This document shows positions 16,401 through 25,562 of a stretch of 64,000 bases of DNA, in pieces. How positions within the stretch are numbered: position 1 is the first letter of the stretch; every line of letters begins with the position of its first letter. The translations under genes were made by a program, and so were the position numbers. The stretch is from an uncultured Tenacibaculum sp. (GTDB lineage Bacteria > Bacteroidota > Bacteroidia > Flavobacteriales > Flavobacteriaceae), in the NCBI RefSeq assembly GCF_947498805.1, contig NZ_CANMLT010000011.1:49333-113332 (forward strand), given 5' to 3'. The notes beneath the pieces are model-generated. The model was not told where the DNA came from, searched no databases, and worked only from the letters and a program-made list of their open reading frames with translations.

Positions 16401-17176
16401 ACTAAAACTTCCGTATTAATTTCTTTGGCAATACCATCCCATAGATTAATTCTCTTTTGTAACGACTCTTTTGCATAATACAATACGTCATCCCATTTTT
16501 GTTCGTCATCGCCACATAATTCTTCAATCATTTGTAATGATAAAGGTCCATGTTCATCACCATCTAACTCAATATGTCTTTTTAAATAATATGTTAACTT
16601 ACTATAATCAACATTATTTTCTTCTTCTGTGTTTTTAACTATTTCTAAAAACATATCTGGTATTAAGTCTTCCCTTCCAAAGGTAAAGCATGATGCTATA
16701 ATATGTGGTTGATTTGTACGTATTACATCAAACGTAAATGATACAAAATCTACAGTTTCTTTACTTATGGCAACGGTATTTAAAGCCTCTTCAATTTCCT
16801 TTCCATCATATACTTCTGAAATAAAGTTAGAAATACTTTCAATGCTAGCTCCGGTTTGCTTCATAGCATCTATATACATTTCAAAATGACTTTTTGGAAC
16901 ACCTAATTCATTTACATCTGTTTCTTCTCCTAGCACTATTTCATTAATAAATTGTGCTGTTTTTGCATTTGCCCTTGGAATCCAAGGTAAGGTAACACAA
17001 GTTAAACTTTGCTGTAATGATTTTAAAAGAGACATAAAATCCCATACTGCAAATACATGAGATTCCATAAAAGTTTGAACATCTTCAATACTTTTTAATG
17101 CTTCATATAACTTATGCTCTCTTAACTCTTTTCTTAAAGCTTTTAATTCGTTTTCTACAAATGAAATTCTGTTCAT
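16397..17176 (-). CDS. DUF3050 domain-containing protein (haem-oxygenase-like fold)
   Basis: 259 residues, all-helical. Recognised as DUF3050 from the N-terminal half: KLYEALKSIEDVQTFMESHV, AVWDFMSLLKSLQ, TCVTLPWIP, and later HIIASCFTFGREDLIPDMF and YYLKRHIELDGDEHGPLS. The spaced His/Glu residues (ESHVFAVWDFM, HIELDGDEHG) are compatible with a di-metal, haem-oxygenase-like site, but activity is unknown. First gene of the GT2-UXS operon with a 4-base overlap, which suggests a role in making or modifying the same glycan. Confidence 0.85.
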   Translation of the reverse strand: MNRISFVENELKALRKELREHKLYEALKSIEDVQTFMESHVFAVWDFMSLLKSLQQSLTCVTLPWIPRANAKTAQFINEIVLGEETDVNELGVPKSHFEMYIDAMKQTGASIESISNFISEVYDGKEIEEALNTVAISKETVDFVSFTFDVIRTNQPHIIASCFTFGREDLIPDMFLEIVKNTEEENNVDYSKLTYYLKRHIELDGDEHGPLSLQMIEELCGDDEQKWDDVLYYAKESLQKRINLWDGIAKEINTEVLV

Positions 17177-17192
17177 AAATACCTATCAATAA

Positions 17193-17220
17193 AAAATGCA
17201 AATCTAACGATTTGCATTTT
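17193..17220. terminator. Intrinsic terminator after fabI
   Basis: AAAATGCAAATC, loop TAAC, GATTTGCATTTT: a perfect 12-bp stem between the fabI stop (17243) and the start of the DUF3050 gene (17176), with a T-rich end on the minus strand. Confidence 0.85.
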
Positions 17221-17242
17221 GATTATCTTAATTTGTAAGTGA

Positions 17243-18055
17243 TTACTCTTCTATAAATTTCTCCATTACAGCATCACTAACTCCCATATTAGAGAAACCT
17301 CCATCATGGAATAAGTTTTGTAAAGTAACTTTCTTAGTTAAATCTGAAAATAATGAAATTGTATAATCAGCACACTCCAAAGCTGTAGCATTTCCTAATG
17401 GAGACATCTTCTCTGCATAAGAGATAAATCCATCAAAACCTTTTACTCCTTGACCAGCTGTAGTAGGTGTTGGAGATTGAGAAATCGTGTTTACACGTAC
17501 TTTATGATCTCTTCCGAAGAAATATCCAAAACTACGAGCAATTGACTCTAAATATGCTTTATTATCAGCCATATCATTATAATCTGGGAATACTCTTTGT
17601 GCAGCCATATATGTTAAAGCTACAATACTTCCCCATTCGTTCATTGCTTGTTTATTATATAAAACATTCATTGTTTTATGGAAAGATACTGCAGAAACAT
17701 CCCATCCTTTTGTTGTAAAATCGTATTTAGAATCTGTGTAATGACGTCCTTTACGTACGTTTACCGACATACCAATTGAGTGTAAAACAAAATCTATTTT
17801 ACCTCCTAAAATCTCCATAGACTTTTCCACTAAATTCGTTAAATCATCCATTGAAGTTGCATCGGCAGGAATAATTTCAGAATTAGTTTTAGCAGCTAAC
17901 TCTTTAATCTGTCCCATACGCATTGCAATAGGAGCATTAGTTAACACAAACTCTGCTCCTTCTTCGTGAGCACGTTCTGCTACTTTCCAAGCAATAGAGT
18001 TTTCATCTAAAGCTCCGAAAATAATTCCTTTTTTTCCTTTTAATAAATTATACAT
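17243..18055 (-). CDS. fabI: Enoyl-[acyl-carrier-protein] reductase (NADH)
   Basis: 270 residues. Last reductive step of each fatty acid elongation cycle, cytoplasmic. FabI signs: cofactor loop GALDENSIAWKVAERA at the N-terminus, HSIGMS near residue 93, and the catalytic Tyr-x6-Lys pair in DYNDMADNKA, then VNTISQSPTPTTAGQGV. A TAnnTTTG element lies 32 bp upstream of the ATG. Alone in its transcript, downstream of recN. A somewhat long form compared with E. coli (262 residues), usual for Bacteroidota. Confidence 0.95.
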   Translation of the reverse strand: MYNLLKGKKGIIFGALDENSIAWKVAERAHEEGAEFVLTNAPIAMRMGQIKELAAKTNSEIIPADATSMDDLTNLVEKSMEILGGKIDFVLHSIGMSVNVRKGRHYTDSKYDFTTKGWDVSAVSFHKTMNVLYNKQAMNEWGSIVALTYMAAQRVFPDYNDMADNKAYLESIARSFGYFFGRDHKVRVNTISQSPTPTTAGQGVKGFDGFISYAEKMSPLGNATALECADYTISLFSDLTKKVTLQNLFHDGGFSNMGVSDAVMEKFIEE

Positions 18056-18086
18056 ACTGTTTGTTTTAGTATTTAGTTTTGTTAGG

Positions 18087-18094
18087 CAAATATA
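18087..18094 (-). promoter_or_regulatory. -7 element of fabI
   Basis: TATATTTG on the minus strand (CAAATATA as written) with a following C, an exact match to TAnnTTTGC, about 30 bp before the fabI ATG. No clear -33 box. Confidence 0.55.
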
Positions 18095-18096
18095 GT

Positions 18097-19749
18097 TTAA
18101 TTTAGTAATTCTTTAGCATGAGTTAAGGCACTTTCAGAGAAGTCTTTTCCACTTAACATTTCTGCTATCTCTTCAATTCTTTCCTGAGTAGCTAGTAATT
18201 TTAAGTTAGATTCGGTAACACCATTGACTTCGGATTTGTATACCTTGTAGTGTTGCACTCCTTTGGCCGCTATCTGAGGTAAGTGTGTAATTGTAATTAC
18301 CTGCATATGATTACTCATTTGTTGCATAATAGCTGCTATTTTATTAGAAACTTCTCCCGATACCCCTGTATCAATTTCATCAAAAATAACTGTTGGCAAC
18401 TTACTATTTTCTGATAATATCTTCTTGATCGAGAGCATTATTCTTGATAGCTCTCCTCCTGAGGCTACTTTTTTTAATTCTCCGTAGTTCCCTCCTTTAT
18501 TTGCAGAAAATAAAAATGATAATTGATCTTTACCGTTTGCAAAATATGAATCAGACAAACTTACTTCAATTAAAAAACTAGCGTTTGGCATTCCTAAATC
18601 TGTCAATAAAAGTTCCAACTCTTTTTTCAATTTTGGAATCACTTTATTACGAGCATTAGAAATTTTTTCTGCCAATCCATCCAACTTTTCAGCTACTTGT
18701 TCTATTTCTTTTTCTTTATTTGCAATAATACTTCCGGCATCCTCAACCTGTGCTACCTTATCTGCTAAATTTTCATGAATCTTTTGCAATTCTTCTATAG
18801 AACTCACAAAATGCTTTTTTTGCAAATTATAAATCAATTGCAAACGATCATTCAGTTCTTCTATTTCTGTTGGATTATACTCTATTAACTCATTAGCATT
18901 TTCAATTTCTTTGGCTACATCATCAAGTTCTATTTTGATACTAGAAATTCGATTGCTTAATTCTTCATACTCCTTTGAGAAAGAACTTATTTTATGCAAG
19001 TTATTTTCTAGTGAATATAACATGGTTTGAATTCCAACTTCTTCATTTACCGTTTTTTCAAGAGCCTCAGATAAGTTTAACTTAATTTCTTCTACATTAT
19101 TAAGTTTATCTAACTTCTCTTCAATCATTGCCTGCTCACCAAGCTGCAAATCTGTCTCTTCGAGTTCTTTAAACAAATGTAAATTGTATTCGTATTGTTG
19201 CTTCGCTTCTTCTTGAGAGTTTAACAACTCTTTTAGGTCTTTTTGTAAACTGTTATACTTTTTTAACCCTCTTTTATACGATGCTATTTTTGTATGATTC
19301 TTAGCCAAAACATCAATAATATGAAACTGAAAATTACTATCAGACAATTCCATTGTTTGATGTTGCGAATGAATATCTAACAATTTTGTTTTTAAAGATT
19401 GTAATACAGATAAGTTTACTGGAGTATCATTAACAAATGCTCTTGATTTTCCTGAAGGTAAAATTTCTCTTCTAATAATAGTTTCGCTTTCAAAATCTAT
19501 ATCTAATTCTTCAAATAATTCTTGAAGGTTATAATTGGCTATAGAAAATTGTGCTTCTATTACACATTTTTTATCTGTATTTTTTAAAGAAGATAAGTCG
19601 GCTCTATTACCAGTAACCAATCCCAAAGCTCCTAATAAAATAGATTTACCTGCTCCGGTCTCCCCTGTAATTATCGATAATCCATTGGTCAAATCAATTG
19701 ATAACTGATTGATTAACGCGTAGTTTTGTATAGTTAAATGTGCTAACAA
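18097..19749 (-). CDS. recN: DNA repair protein RecN
   Basis: 550 residues, SMC-like ATPase of double-strand break repair. Walker A GETGAGKSILL near residue 30, a central long coiled coil (about 150-370) and the C-terminal signature/Walker B region KKVASGGELSRIML and TVIFDEIDTGVSG. The start is TTG at 19749: the family N-terminus (M)LAHLTIQNYAL begins there and a TAA stop lies two codons upstream, leaving no ATG. Gene order with porD-coaBC-rpoZ-bamD is the conserved Bacteroidota arrangement, interrupted here by a small membrane protein gene. Confidence 0.95.
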   Translation of the reverse strand: MLAHLTIQNYALINQLSIDLTNGLSIITGETGAGKSILLGALGLVTGNRADLSSLKNTDKKCVIEAQFSIANYNLQELFEELDIDFESETIIRREILPSGKSRAFVNDTPVNLSVLQSLKTKLLDIHSQHQTMELSDSNFQFHIIDVLAKNHTKIASYKRGLKKYNSLQKDLKELLNSQEEAKQQYEYNLHLFKELEETDLQLGEQAMIEEKLDKLNNVEEIKLNLSEALEKTVNEEVGIQTMLYSLENNLHKISSFSKEYEELSNRISSIKIELDDVAKEIENANELIEYNPTEIEELNDRLQLIYNLQKKHFVSSIEELQKIHENLADKVAQVEDAGSIIANKEKEIEQVAEKLDGLAEKISNARNKVIPKLKKELELLLTDLGMPNASFLIEVSLSDSYFANGKDQLSFLFSANKGGNYGELKKVASGGELSRIMLSIKKILSENSKLPTVIFDEIDTGVSGEVSNKIAAIMQQMSNHMQVITITHLPQIAAKGVQHYKVYKSEVNGVTESNLKLLATQERIEEIAEMLSGKDFSESALTHAKELLN

Positions 19750-19891
19750 ATTTTACTCTTTAAAAAACAATAAAAGTACGGATTTTTAACAAACTAAAAA
19801 GAGAAGTTTTTTAACTAAAAACTATATGAATTCTTTTAAAAATCAACAATGAACTTCGTTATACAGGCAATATATCAACTCTCTTATTACT

Positions 19892-20134
19892 CTATTTACT
19901 GTAATCTTTTATAAACAATACAGACATGGTCAATAGACCACTCGATATAAAACTCATAAGAAATAGTACTACAATATTCATATCAATACCTGCAACTATT
20001 ATTTTTACAGTGGTTATCAATAACAAGTTATTTTGTTCAAAAACACTTATTGGAGGCATATCTTGATAAAAAAAATAGTTACCAATTACAGCTATTGCTA
20101 AAGACGAAATTAACAGCCATTTAAAATGTTTCAT
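19892..20134 (-). CDS. Small hypothetical membrane protein
   Basis: 80 residues with two hydrophobic segments (about 5-25 and 50-75). I do not recognise it. ATG at 20134, no neighbour within 130 bp on either side; the 298 bp upstream (20135-20432) show no other reading frame, only the porD terminator at 20382-20412. The base composition is like its surroundings. It may be a real orphan gene or a chance open frame; the clean hydrophobic pattern favours real. Confidence 0.45.
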   Translation of the reverse strand: MKHFKWLLISSLAIAVIGNYFFYQDMPPISVFEQNNLLLITTVKIIVAGIDMNIVVLFLMSFISSGLLTMSVLFIKDYSK

Positions 20135-20381
20135 TGATTTTATTTAGTGATTGATTATCTACATTAAATTCAAATGAGCTGCCAAACATTATCGCTCATT
20201 ACTTACTTAAATTCCTTTTCATTCAAAAATGAATAAGGTCTACATCTTATAAAAAACTGGAAGGTTAAAGAATCTATGGGTAGTAGATTTATCAAACAGA
20301 TAATACTATCTGATATCGATTCTCTAATAATCACACTAATTTAAAAACTTTTTGTTCAAAAGACCAATTAATTACAAATAA

Positions 20382-20412
20382 AAAAGCCTACTGTTTAATA
20401 CAGCAGGCTTTT
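20382..20412. terminator. Intrinsic terminator after porD
   Basis: AAAAGCCTACTGT, loop TTAAT, ACAGCAGGCTTTT: 13-bp stem with one mismatch and A/T runs on both sides, 21 bp beyond the porD stop. Confidence 0.85.
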
Positions 20413-20432
20413 AATAATTATATAGTTATTTA

Positions 20433-21320
20433 CTAATTAATCTTTTTCCATTTATCTGAATATGTTGGGGAAACATCTCTTAATATCCCAACCATTTTAG
20501 CTTGATTACTTGAAGGTCTTCCATCAGAGAAAACACTTACTATTTCATCAGATTTTGCGTCTAAAAACACTCGAATCATATAGTTTCCTACAGTAATATT
20601 ATGCATCTTTTCGAGCTCTATAACTGAATTTTCAATAGCTTGCTTTGCCTTCGTTTCATCTTCTGAAAAATAGTCAAACCCTTGACGATGGTAATTGTAG
20701 TATATTTTGCGTAATGTTTCAAACTTTGAAGACAATAACCCATCTATCAAAGCAAATCTATTCTGCTTTCCTACTTGATTTTGCCAATTAGTATCACCAC
20801 TTTGCTGTGCTTGTAACATTACATTTTCTGCTTGTTTAAGATATTCTTGCCCTCCTTTTAAAGCAAAAGTATCTGCATCAACTCCTAATATAGTATAGAT
20901 ATAAAAAACAATGGTTGATATTAAATTTGAATCAAATCTTGTTGGATTGAATAATAAAGGATCAAACTCATTGTACTCGAAATTGAATCCCGTATCGTTA
21001 ATATTTAATATTGGCGTTGCATATGAAGAACCATACACAGGTCTTGTTGATTGAATTTGTAAGCTTGATAAAAACTGATTATTATTTTGCTCGTTTATAA
21101 TGATTGTAAACGCACAATTAATACGTTCTTGTGCTTTAAAGTTTTTATTTGTCCATTTCGTTTGGTTAATAAACTCGGTTAATGCTTTTTGTAAAGTTTG
21201 ATAAACTTGCTTATTTGAACTTTGTACTTTATCTGCATTAATGGTTACCAACGCATTTATTTCTTGCGCTTGTACAAACGATGAAATGAAAAAGATGACT
21301 CCTAATAAAAACTTACCCAT
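20433..21320 (-). CDS. porD: DUF4835 family protein (T9SS-associated PorD)
   Basis: 295 residues with a signal peptide ending SFVQAQ near residue 19. Visible family features: EINALVTINADKVQ at the mature N-terminus, CAFTIIINEQ, a central FNFEYNEFDPLLFNPTRFDSN segment and FYIYTILGVDADTFA. From memory this family (DUF4835) is annotated as type IX secretion protein PorD; a periplasmic or outer-membrane-associated role follows. The first 8 bases overlap the end of coaBC, so it is translationally coupled, and recN normally follows. Confidence 0.85.
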   Translation of the reverse strand: MGKFLLGVIFFISSFVQAQEINALVTINADKVQSSNKQVYQTLQKALTEFINQTKWTNKNFKAQERINCAFTIIINEQNNNQFLSSLQIQSTRPVYGSSYATPILNINDTGFNFEYNEFDPLLFNPTRFDSNLISTIVFYIYTILGVDADTFALKGGQEYLKQAENVMLQAQQSGDTNWQNQVGKQNRFALIDGLLSSKFETLRKIYYNYHRQGFDYFSEDETKAKQAIENSVIELEKMHNITVGNYMIRVFLDAKSDEIVSVFSDGRPSSNQAKMVGILRDVSPTYSDKWKKIN

Positions 21321-22524
21321 GTAATTTTTGAATGATTTCGTTAATTATATCTTTAGATACTTCTTTCTTAGACTTTAAAGGAAATTCTTTCTTATTAAAA
21401 TCTGCATCAATAATAGTGATTTTATTTGTATCTGTCGCAAAACCAGCTCCCTTATCTCGTAAAGAATTTAACACAATTAGGTCCAAATTCTTACGTTCTA
21501 TTTTACTTTTTGCATTTTCTTCTTCGTTATCTGTTTCTAAAGCAAAACCAACTAACAGTTGCTTATTTTTAGTTTCTCCTAACGATTTTAAAATATCTTG
21601 GGTAGGTTCTAACGCTATATTTAACGCTGCTTCCTTCTTTTTTATTTTCTGAGTAGCAACATTTTTTGGTCTGTAATCTGCAACTGCTGCTGAAAGTATA
21701 GCCACATCAACATCTTTGTAGTATTTATGACAAGCATCATACATTTCTTTGGCAGACTTTACATCGATCCTATGAACAAAAGAATGTGTTACTGTTTGGT
21801 GTGATGGTCCTGAAACCAAAATTACCTCGCCACCTAAATTTGCAGCTGTTTTAGCTATTTCAAATCCCATTTTTCCAGAAGAATGATTTCCTATAAATCT
21901 TACTGGATCAATAGCTTCATATGTAGGCCCTGCTGTTATTAAAACTTTCTTTCCTCTTAATGGTAATTTAGAAACAATATCTTTTTCTATAAAACCTATA
22001 ATATCCTCAGGTTCTGCCATTCTTCCTTCTCCAACTAATCCACTTGCTAATTCACCAGAAGTAGATGGAATCATAATATTTCCAAAGCTTTGTAATCTTT
22101 CAAAACTTGTTTTTGTTGAAGGATGCTTATACATATCTAAATCCATTGCAGGGGCAAAATACACAGGGCATTTTGCCGATAAATAGGTAGCTAATAGTAA
22201 ATTATCACAGGTACCATTAGTCATCTTAGATAAAGTATTCGCTGTTGCTGGGGCAATAATCATTAAATCTGCCCATAAACCTAATTCAACATGATTATTC
22301 CAAAGTTCATTTTCGTCTTCAGAATCATAAAAAGTTGAATGTACCGGATTTTTTGATAAGGTAGATAAGGTAAGAGGTGTTATAAAATCTTTCGACGCAG
22401 GAGTCATTACTACTTTGACCTCTGCGCCTGATTTTATAAATAAACGGACTAAATTTGCTGTTTTATATGCTGCAATTCCTGCAGTAATTCCTAATAAAAC
22501 TTTTTTCCCGCTAAGTACAGACAT
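21313..22524 (-). CDS. coaBC: Bifunctional phosphopantothenoylcysteine decarboxylase / phosphopantothenate-cysteine ligase
   Basis: 403 residues; steps two and three of coenzyme A synthesis. N-terminal flavin-dependent CoaC domain (1-180): GITAGIAAYKTANL, catalytic His in NNHVELG, PAMDLDMYKHPS and the Cys-containing substrate lid. C-terminal CoaB domain (185-403): LITAGPTYEAIDPVRFIGN, SSGKMG, AAVADYRP and a lysine-rich KIKKKE loop. Gene lies between rpoZ (2 nt upstream) and porD (overlapping), the normal Bacteroidota cluster. Confidence 0.95.
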   Translation of the reverse strand: MSVLSGKKVLLGITAGIAAYKTANLVRLFIKSGAEVKVVMTPASKDFITPLTLSTLSKNPVHSTFYDSEDENELWNNHVELGLWADLMIIAPATANTLSKMTNGTCDNLLLATYLSAKCPVYFAPAMDLDMYKHPSTKTSFERLQSFGNIMIPSTSGELASGLVGEGRMAEPEDIIGFIEKDIVSKLPLRGKKVLITAGPTYEAIDPVRFIGNHSSGKMGFEIAKTAANLGGEVILVSGPSHQTVTHSFVHRIDVKSAKEMYDACHKYYKDVDVAILSAAVADYRPKNVATQKIKKKEAALNIALEPTQDILKSLGETKNKQLLVGFALETDNEEENAKSKIERKNLDLIVLNSLRDKGAGFATDTNKITIIDADFNKKEFPLKSKKEVSKDIINEIIQKLHG

Positions 22525-22526
22525 TC

Positions 22527-22847
22527 TTATTTCTTGTCTGAATTTCTAAAATAGATTTTTTCTTCTAACCACTCCTCTACTGCAATTGCATGAGGTTTAG
22601 GTAAACGCTCGTAGAATTTAGAAACTTCTATCTGCTCTTTATTTTCGAAAACTTCTTCTAAGCTATCGTTGTAAGTAGCAAATTCATCTAATTTATCAAT
22701 TAACTCTTTTTTAAGGTCAGAATTAATTTGAGTAGCTCTTTTCGCTATAATCGAAATAGCTTCATAGATGTTGTCTGTTGGAGTTTCTATTTGTTCCTTG
22801 TTGTAAGTTACTGTAGATACAGGTGCCTTAGTTTCTTTATAATCCAT
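22527..22847 (-). CDS. rpoZ: DNA-directed RNA polymerase subunit omega
   Basis: 106 residues. The Bacteroidota type of omega: the core TPTDNIYEAISIIAKRATQI corresponds to the conserved helix that contacts the beta' subunit, followed by a lineage-specific C-terminal half (ERLPKPHAIAVEEWL) without known function. An in-frame GTG precedes the ATG by one codon; I chose the ATG. Located between bamD (3 nt) and coaBC (2 nt) in a conserved cluster. Confidence 0.9.
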   Translation of the reverse strand: MDYKETKAPVSTVTYNKEQIETPTDNIYEAISIIAKRATQINSDLKKELIDKLDEFATYNDSLEEVFENKEQIEVSKFYERLPKPHAIAVEEWLEEKIYFRNSDKK

Positions 22848-22850
22848 CAC

Positions 22851-23672
22851 TTAACTTTTAACTAATTGTTCTTGTTCTTGTTGTAATGCCGTAAGCATAT
22901 CATTAGATTCTCCCATAAATTTAGATTCTGGGAAATTCCTCTTTAATTTATTGTAAGCCTTAATAGCTACCTTAATTCTTTCTTCTTTTCTCCTCTTCGT
23001 ACTTCTCATTGCAAAGTCGTGCGCGGCTTTCAATCTATAATATAGGGCTTCTTCTTTAAAAGAAGTTCCTAAATAATCTGACAATAAATTATCAAACGCT
23101 ACGATTGCTGCCTTATAGTTTCTTGGATAAGTTTCAGCCGTTCTATAGTACGTTTTAGCTATTTCAAAAGCTTTCTTTTCAAGCTTATATCTTAACTCAC
23201 GGTAATACTCATTTGCTTCTTCAATTTTATCCGAATTCGGATAAGCATCTATAAACGCTTGAAATTTTTCTAAAGCTTTATTCGTATCTGTAGGGTCTAA
23301 ACTATATCTAGGAGCTGCTTTATAATATCCTAAAGCAGATAAAAAAGCTGCTTCTTCTCTTTTAGAACTCTTTGGATAGTTTCTTGAGAAACGTTCAAAA
23401 TAATATCCTGCTAAACTATAGTTTTTAACATTAAAATTAGATTGAGCTACCATATACTGAATACGTTCCATTTGTGGTTTCCCTCTATAAGATGGAACGA
23501 TCTTTTCAAACAAACGAATGGCTTTGTTGTACTTTTGTGCTTCGTACATTTTTGTAGCCATTTTATATTGCTCTTCTACAGTTCCTTTATTCAATACTTT
23601 TTGATATTCTCCACATGAAGACAACAATAAAGTAATGACTAATAAATACGCTAAATTTTTAATTTTTTGCAT
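22851..23672 (-). CDS. bamD: Outer membrane protein assembly factor BamD
   Basis: 273 residues. Lipoprotein signal with lipobox LLLSSC (Cys20), then tetratricopeptide-like repeats (EEQYKMATKMYEAQKYNKAI, QYMVAQSNFNVKNYSLAGYY, FLSALGYYKAA and others), as in BamD/YfiO. Part of the Bam complex that inserts beta-barrels. First gene of the bamD-rpoZ-coaBC-porD run. Its ATG lies exactly 4 nt after a TAATTTTG promoter element, predicting a leaderless mRNA for this essential operon. Confidence 0.93.
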   Translation of the reverse strand: MQKIKNLAYLLVITLLLSSCGEYQKVLNKGTVEEQYKMATKMYEAQKYNKAIRLFEKIVPSYRGKPQMERIQYMVAQSNFNVKNYSLAGYYFERFSRNYPKSSKREEAAFLSALGYYKAAPRYSLDPTDTNKALEKFQAFIDAYPNSDKIEEANEYYRELRYKLEKKAFEIAKTYYRTAETYPRNYKAAIVAFDNLLSDYLGTSFKEEALYYRLKAAHDFAMRSTKRRKEERIKVAIKAYNKLKRNFPESKFMGESNDMLTALQQEQEQLVKS

Positions 23673-23676
23673 TCGG

Positions 23677-23684
23677 CAAAATTA
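23677..23684 (-). promoter_or_regulatory. -7 element of bamD operon, 4 nt before the start codon
   Basis: On the minus strand TAATTTTG, then CCGA, then the bamD ATG. Same 4-nt spacing as prfB and three other genes in this window. Confidence 0.6.
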
Positions 23685-23800
23685 ATGATTAATTATGGAT
23701 TATTAAAACGATTTTTTACACATCAAATTGTGTACCGCAATAAACCATAATTTATGTTAGTAAAAAGGTAAAGAAACCCTAAATGTTTGTTAATCTTAAA

Positions 23801-24319
23801 TTATTGCGGCGCAGCACCTCCTGCATCTGCTCCAACTAATTGCTTTACATCATTATCAAACAAATACAAACCACCTTTATCATCACCAATTAGATTAATC
23901 TTATCTAAAATATTACGTGCTAAAGCTTCTTCCTCGATTTGCTCAGAAACATACCATTGTAAAAAGTTATGAGTTGCATAATCTCTTTCTTCTAATGTTA
24001 TATGCACTAAATCGTTAATTGATTTTGAAACCATTACTTCATGGTCAAATAACTCCTGAAACATATCTTTAAAAGATCCAAATTCTGTTGGTGGTGCTGC
24101 TAAATCAGATACTTTAGCATGTCCTCCTCTTTCATTTACAAATTTAACTAATTTAAGCATATGCATGCGCTCTTCATCTGAATGTGCATACATAAATTGA
24201 GCTACTCCTTCAAAACCTTGAACTTCTGCCCAACATGCCATTGATAAATATACTTGAGATGATTCTGCTTCTAATTTTATTTGTTTGTTTAATGCCTCTT
24301 CTATTTTCTTTGATAACAT
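23801..24319 (-). CDS. Ferritin (iron storage)
   Basis: 172 residues, four-helix ferritin of the bacterial non-haem type. Ferroxidase ligands can be seen: Glu in KLEAESSQVYLSM, the E-x-x-H of HSDEERMHML, and Glu residues in ITLEERDY and SEQIEEEALA. Oxidises Fe2+ and stores it in a 24-mer in the cytoplasm. The frame is open nine codons further upstream, but MLSKKIEEALN matches the family start, so I use the ATG at 24319. The tail GADAGGAAPQ is a short low-complexity extension. Single-gene transcript. Confidence 0.93.
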   Translation of the reverse strand: MLSKKIEEALNKQIKLEAESSQVYLSMACWAEVQGFEGVAQFMYAHSDEERMHMLKLVKFVNERGGHAKVSDLAAPPTEFGSFKDMFQELFDHEVMVSKSINDLVHITLEERDYATHNFLQWYVSEQIEEEALARNILDKINLIGDDKGGLYLFDNDVKQLVGADAGGAAPQ

Positions 24320-24686
24320 AATTGATCTTATATTTTTATAATACAAATATGCTAAAAAAAGCTGTAAACCTATCGCAGTATTTCTAATTTAATAATGTTT
24401 CTATTTTATCGTATTCTCTTATTCAAAAAAAATAAAAAAAGAGGGTAACATATTTCTAAATCTAGAACATAAGTAAAAAATTGCTTTAAAAAGAAATTAA
24501 ACTTTACTGTGATTTTACGATTTCGAGATACCCCCTAATTCCATGTTAAGAAAATGTACGTCTAGTAATTTTTAGTAATTATTTTCTTATGCTTAGAGGT
24601 CTATTGTATTTCACTTTACAATAGACACAAAAAAGACCATAGTGTTTATACTATGGTCTTTTAATTATTTTTAGAATACAATTCTT
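24320..24686. other. Intergenic region upstream of ferritin with two stacked hairpins
   Basis: 367 bp without a reading frame. It holds the ferritin promoter (CATATTTG on the minus strand, one base off consensus), a perfect inverted repeat GTCTATTGTA / TACAATAGAC (24599-24626, 8-base loop), directly followed by the dapA terminator. No Fur-like box or known riboswitch was recognised. Confidence 0.5.
24629..24662. terminator. Intrinsic terminator after dapA
   Basis: AAAAGACCATAGT, 6-base loop, ACTATGGTCTTTT; T-run on the minus strand. 25 bp beyond the dapA stop. Confidence 0.9.
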
Positions 24687-25562
24687 TTATAAGTTATCTA
24701 TAAAACTCCCTATTCTATGCTGTAAATCTTTACTTGCAGGTACTAATGGTAAACGTACCTTATCTGAGGTAATCGCTAACTTCTTTAACACTGCTTTAAT
24801 TCCTGCAGGATTATTTTCTTCAAAAATTAAATCTATAACATCCATTAATCTATAATGTATACCGAAAGCTTCTTTAGCTTTTGCTTCCAATCCTAATTGA
24901 ATCATTTGAGAAAATTCTTTTGGTAAACCTTGACCTATTACCGAGATAACTCCCGCTCCACCAGCTAAAACCACACCTAAAGCTAAATCGTCATCTCCTG
25001 AAATGATCAAAAAGTCTTCTGGTCTATCTTTTAACAAGCTATAATATTGTTGTTGATTATTTCCTGCCTCTTTCACTCCAATTACATTTGCAAAATCATT
25101 TGCTAAACGCAACGTAGTAGCTGGTTCCATATTTTTAGCTGTTCTTCCAGGTACATTATACAAGATAACTGGTTTAGGGCTTGCCAATGCAACTGCCTTA
25201 AAATGTTGGTAAAAACCTTCTTGAGTTGGCTTACTATAATACGGTGCTACTGATAGTATTGCATCAATTTCAGATAAGTCTAACGTTTTTAACTCCTCAA
25301 CAACCGTTTGTGTATTATTTCCTCCTACTCCTAGAACTAGCGGTAAACGTTTATTATTTACTTCCGCAACAACTCTAATGATTTGTTCTTTTTCTTCTTT
25401 TGTAATTGTTGCGCTTTCTCCAGTGGTTCCATTAATTACTAAATAATTAGTACCGTTTTCAATATTATAATTTACTAACTTTTTTAATGCATCATAATCT
25501 ACACTTAAATCTTCTTTAAATGGAGTTACTAATGCTACACCAAGCCCATAAAACTGTTGCAT
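24687..25562 (-). CDS. dapA: 4-hydroxy-tetrahydrodipicolinate synthase
   Basis: 291 residues, TIM barrel. Condenses pyruvate with aspartate semialdehyde, entry to lysine and diaminopimelate synthesis. Signs: NGTTGESAT (substrate-binding Thr pair), ILYNVPGRT with the catalytic Tyr, Schiff-base Lys in VIGVKEAGN, and GDDDLALGVVLAGGAGVISV. Its ATG overlaps the stop of the DUF6913 gene by one base, so the two are coupled. dapF, a later step, is at 36378. Confidence 0.95.
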   Translation of the reverse strand: MQQFYGLGVALVTPFKEDLSVDYDALKKLVNYNIENGTNYLVINGTTGESATITKEEKEQIIRVVAEVNNKRLPLVLGVGGNNTQTVVEELKTLDLSEIDAILSVAPYYSKPTQEGFYQHFKAVALASPKPVILYNVPGRTAKNMEPATTLRLANDFANVIGVKEAGNNQQQYYSLLKDRPEDFLIISGDDDLALGVVLAGGAGVISVIGQGLPKEFSQMIQLGLEAKAKEAFGIHYRLMDVIDLIFEENNPAGIKAVLKKLAITSDKVRLPLVPASKDLQHRIGSFIDNL

